This document shows, piece by piece, positions 60,811 through 64,000 of a DNA stretch of 64,000 nt. Position 1 is the first letter of the stretch; every line of letters starts with the position of its first letter. The stretch lies in contig VWZS01009792.1 in assembly GCA_013397075.1 (NCBI GenBank), positions 1,005,058 to 1,069,057 on the forward strand, read 5' to 3'. Below the pieces are notes generated by a model. That model was not told the DNA's origin. It searched no databases and saw nothing but the letters and a program-made list of their open reading frames with translations. The position numbers were made by a program, and so were the translations under genes. The stretch is from Rhabdornis inornatus (taxonomy: Eukaryota > Chordata > Aves > Passeriformes > Rhabdornithidae).

Positions 60811-63800
60811 CTGCTATATCCTTTTGTGCTTAACATATTCCCAAATTACACTGGGGGGACAGTGTCCTGGAAAGCGTTTCCCTTGTTGGAACGTCGCGCC
60901 TACCTAGTCACAGGTTTCAAGAACAAGATGAGAAGTTTACATTGAAGACTGCACCAAAGTAGAATTCTACCTCTGGAAAAAAGGGTCTAAACTGTCTATA
61001 TTCCAAGACTGAAAGGTTCTGTTTAGATTCAACCAAAGAAATATAATATTTAGCTGGTTTGCTCAGAATCTAAAAACCGCAACAAAAATAGAAGCAAATC
61101 AAGTGGCCTCACTGTGTATCATTTAACATGATGCAAAACTATCCTGGCATATTTTTAATGGAACATGAGTTTAAATATTAACTGCTTAGCTTAAAAGAGA
61201 TTTTAGCCTTTAATATAGCAGCTTTATTGGATGATTCATGTCGACTATACGTGATATTTTAAAGTAACTATAGCATCAAAATTTGTAAATTGTATGATAT
61301 TACCAAAGACTCTACCTGAAGTAATTCACAATCCTCATTTTTTAATACAGTGATTGAGTTCTCATTTCTGGAACTAAATTTAGCATATAATAATAAATTC
61401 TGATTTTGGGAGGATTAGGTCAAGTAAAGCCACTCTATAGTACAATGCCAGTATATTAGGGCATATTACAACCCACCTGATGAGAAATCAAAATGGATTC
61501 ATGTGGTTATTTGGTATTTCTTTCAGACATGACTGAAATTTATTTTTTTTTTACTTTGGAGGAACCACAATTCATTAGAATTAGAGAATGTAAAGTTAAG
61601 CTGCCATTTGCCTTAGGGCATCCTACTGGTGCTAGTCCCAAAGATGGCAAGTCCACTGGAACTGTGCAACATATCTGCCAGCCTCACATTTATGTCTTAG
61701 ATGCTTCAAGCCATCACAAAAGGCAACAGACATTTAATACATAGGAAATGAAGTCCTGTGTTACCTGATCCATTCCATTGTACTCTTGAGAACTTCACAA
61801 ACTACGTATTTTGTTCAGAAAATTAAAATACTGCCTTAAAATGCTCAATTGTGACTATTACAACCAGCTTTGATTTTTTGAGTTTGTATTTTCAGGAGGT
61901 TGGATAAAAGCACAGATTAATAAATTATGTCAGTGAATGCTTGGTGTAGCTCAGATTTATGAAAGCTGCAGTTTCATCCTGGTGCACAAGACAGCATTTG
62001 ACCATAGTTACTGCTATAATGTTCAGGTCGTGATTTCTCTTTCTTTAATTTCTTCTCTATTTTTTCTTAATGTTGATGTTAAAAGGTAGACTTTTAACCA
62101 ACAGCTGTCTGTAATGCTTCTGCCATCACAAAATTGTGCTCTCATTTTTCATTAATTGGTCTCTTTTTGGTCTGTTTTCAACAAATGTCAGAACATCAAC
62201 TGAGGCACACGTTTGGGCTTCAGCTGTGTAAACATATCAGTGCTCTAGCTTACCCCTTTCATAGCTACAATGAGCAGCTTAAAGTGCACAGCCCAGGGAT
62301 TTGTTAGCGGTAAATGTGCTGCCAACATCCCAGGTGAGGGTGGGTGCTTCTTTCCCAAAAAAGCTCCAGCTGTAATAGTGGCCTTGTCAGACTCACAGCG
62401 AGCAGACGCAGCTCTGCTGCACAGAGGTTCTGCAGATGCACACTGGGACTCCCCTTTGCTTCACCCCCAGGATGAGCCTGTCTCTCCTCAGCAGATCCAT
62501 GTGAGACAGAAAGGGCAGTCCACCCTTTTTGGAAGTGCTGTCTCAGAATGTCTGCAGGCTCAGGTGGGAAACAAAACACACTTCACTAGCAAAATCAAGA
62601 TTTTTTTTTTTCCTTTTACCATATGTGAAGACCAGGGTCTTTTTCAGTTTAGTTTTTTAAATAGAAGCAGAATTTCTGTTCTCCACGCTGAAGTTAACCT
62701 TTTCCCCACAATTTTTCTCTTCTTTTGAATTATTTGCATGCCTCTGAATGTCCTGGGACAGTGATCCTTGTAGAAAAGATTCAGAGACCTTTCTGGGAAA
62801 TTTATCTCAAAAATGAGTTATCAGTTTACATAGATTCCTTGAAGGCTGAAAACCAGGGTATTAAAACCAATTTCCAGCAGTTACAGAAGATATTTTCCTA
62901 AAAATCCTTTACTCAATTTAAAAAGGCTAAGCACAATTCTCAGACTGGTAGAAAAGCAAGTTGCTAACATTTCAGAAACACAGAGGTCAATGAAAGAAAA
63001 GCATTAAGTCATTAATATTTTCCATGGTGAAAATCAGGCCAAATTAATGACTACCATAATCTGGTTTAGACCCACAGACCTTAGGAGACCTCACGCACGC
63101 CAAGCATCAGGCTGGCCCATTGGAAATATTGTTACGGACATCCTTTGATCTGCATTACTGCTGACAAAAACTGTGCAGGTGTACAAAGGTCACGTTCCAC
63201 TTCTTTGTAGATACCAGACACCTCTACTACCTCAACAGAACTACTCATTGGAGTGGGTACTAATGGTAAATATTTATGACACCAGGATGCCAGTCTCAAA
63301 CTATAAAGAGATATGAAGATCTACATGATGTGTTGCCTGTGGAGTTTTGTGGAGTTTAGGTTGGTTTCTTGGGGTTTTTTTACATCTTTTTATATAAAAA
63401 GCTAGAATGCCAAAAACATGCTGCTGAATTAATTTTCCTTTTTTTCCATTATGCATACACAGTACTGTGAAGTAGTGATTGATACACAACCTTCTCCAGA
63501 AGGCGCCATACTTAAATGAGTAATTTTTATTCAGCCAGCATTATTATTAGAATAAGGGCTTTTTTTCTGCAAAAGAACTGCCAAATCTGGTCTTCAGTTG
63601 CCCAGTCAGAAGAAAGCAAGCCTGTGCAGGTTAAAAATATGAGGACAATAACATTTCCTGATCACATTCTCAGGCTGGAAATGATTTTACTATCTTAACC
63701 ATCTGAAATACTGCAATTTTTTCAGAAGTCTCTCATGCAATTAGTAATGGCAAGAACATTTCGAGTCTGAATAGCATGCCTATGTGAGAGCCTGAAACCA

Positions 63801-64000
63801 TGCAGTTTCCAGCATCTGGGAGTGAAGTCTCACTGTTCAGCAAGCTGCTCTTGAAAAGCACAGATAGCTCTTCCAGCAAGCTGGAAACACCGATATAGAA
63901 GTGCCAAATAAATACCTTATTTGCTTTAATTGTGTTTTTCTAACCATGATGTTTCACTTACAGTCTCTGTCTTTAATACACATAAACAGATATATATTCT

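Larger units (their letters stand above)
54421..64000. other. AT-rich DNA at the right end, no gene recognised
   Basis: The stretch holds simple tracts (57.2, 59.1 kb), a perfect hairpin (60784), a GC-richer patch at 55.5-55.8 kb and another at 62.3-62.6 kb. A 168-codon frame (+, 59407-59913) and a 152-codon frame (+, 62270-62728) show no domain, no signal peptide and no splice context that I can support. An 11-base let-7 complement lies at 63224-63234. Confidence 0.5.

Noticed and set aside
62270..62728. 152-codon + strand frame in a GC-richer patch
   Set aside because: The first half owes its openness to base composition, the second half is T-rich with phenylalanine runs; no family recognised.
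1..64000. CRISPR arrays, bacterial operons, phage or plasmid features
   Set aside because: The CR1 repeats, vertebrate miRNAs, microsatellites and low CpG show nuclear vertebrate DNA; no spaced direct repeats of CRISPR type were seen.

Overview
The window is a piece of vertebrate nuclear DNA, most likely from a bird. It is AT-rich, has no convincing protein-coding gene, and carries three degenerate fragments of the CR1 LINE family (366-560, 2191-2600, 31020-31166), the dominant interspersed repeat of bird genomes. CR1 also occurs in crocodilians and turtles, so 'bird' is a strong inference, not a proof. A run of 7 N at 45477-45483 marks a draft assembly.

The functional content I can name with certainty is one split microRNA cluster, all on the + strand: mir-99a (hairpin about 14336-14416), let-7c (15056-15139) and mir-125b-2 (49146-49235). 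This is the miR-99a/let-7c/miR-125b-2 locus, which in mammals lies in introns of the long non-coding RNA MIR99AHG (LINC00478; human chromosome 21q21) in a gene-poor region. All six mature arms match the human miRNAs as I recall them. The first two hairpins are about 0.7 kb apart and the third lies 34 kb downstream.

Layout. 1-8990: anonymous sequence with two CR1 tails. 8990-10440: a non-repetitive block ending in a CpG-enriched segment with a TATA-like box (10146-10154), my best candidate for a promoter upstream of mir-99a/let-7c. 10440-15140: A/T-rich leader, then mir-99a and let-7c. 15140-40940: long AT-rich intron-like or intergenic DNA with one CR1 fragment, a GC-rich patch near 22.0-22.6 kb and a pair of perfect hairpins at 19.3 kb. 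40940-49235: a dense run of conserved-looking non-coding blocks (homeodomain, PBX/HOX and TCF/LEF-like sites), a second CpG-enriched segment (45718-46113), a GT microsatellite and two G-quadruplex candidates, leading into mir-125b-2. 49236-64000: AT-rich DNA with further conserved-looking blocks at 52.0, 52.8 and 54.3 kb.

Together the miRNAs form a module conserved across bilaterians (miR-100/99, let-7, miR-125) that promotes differentiation and restrains growth: let-7 and miR-125 repress LIN28, and miR-99/100 represses MTOR and IGF1R (family knowledge). I see no protein gene and no wholly new system. The unexplained material is the regulatory and structural DNA around the three hairpins. Exons of the host RNA cannot be fixed from sequence alone.
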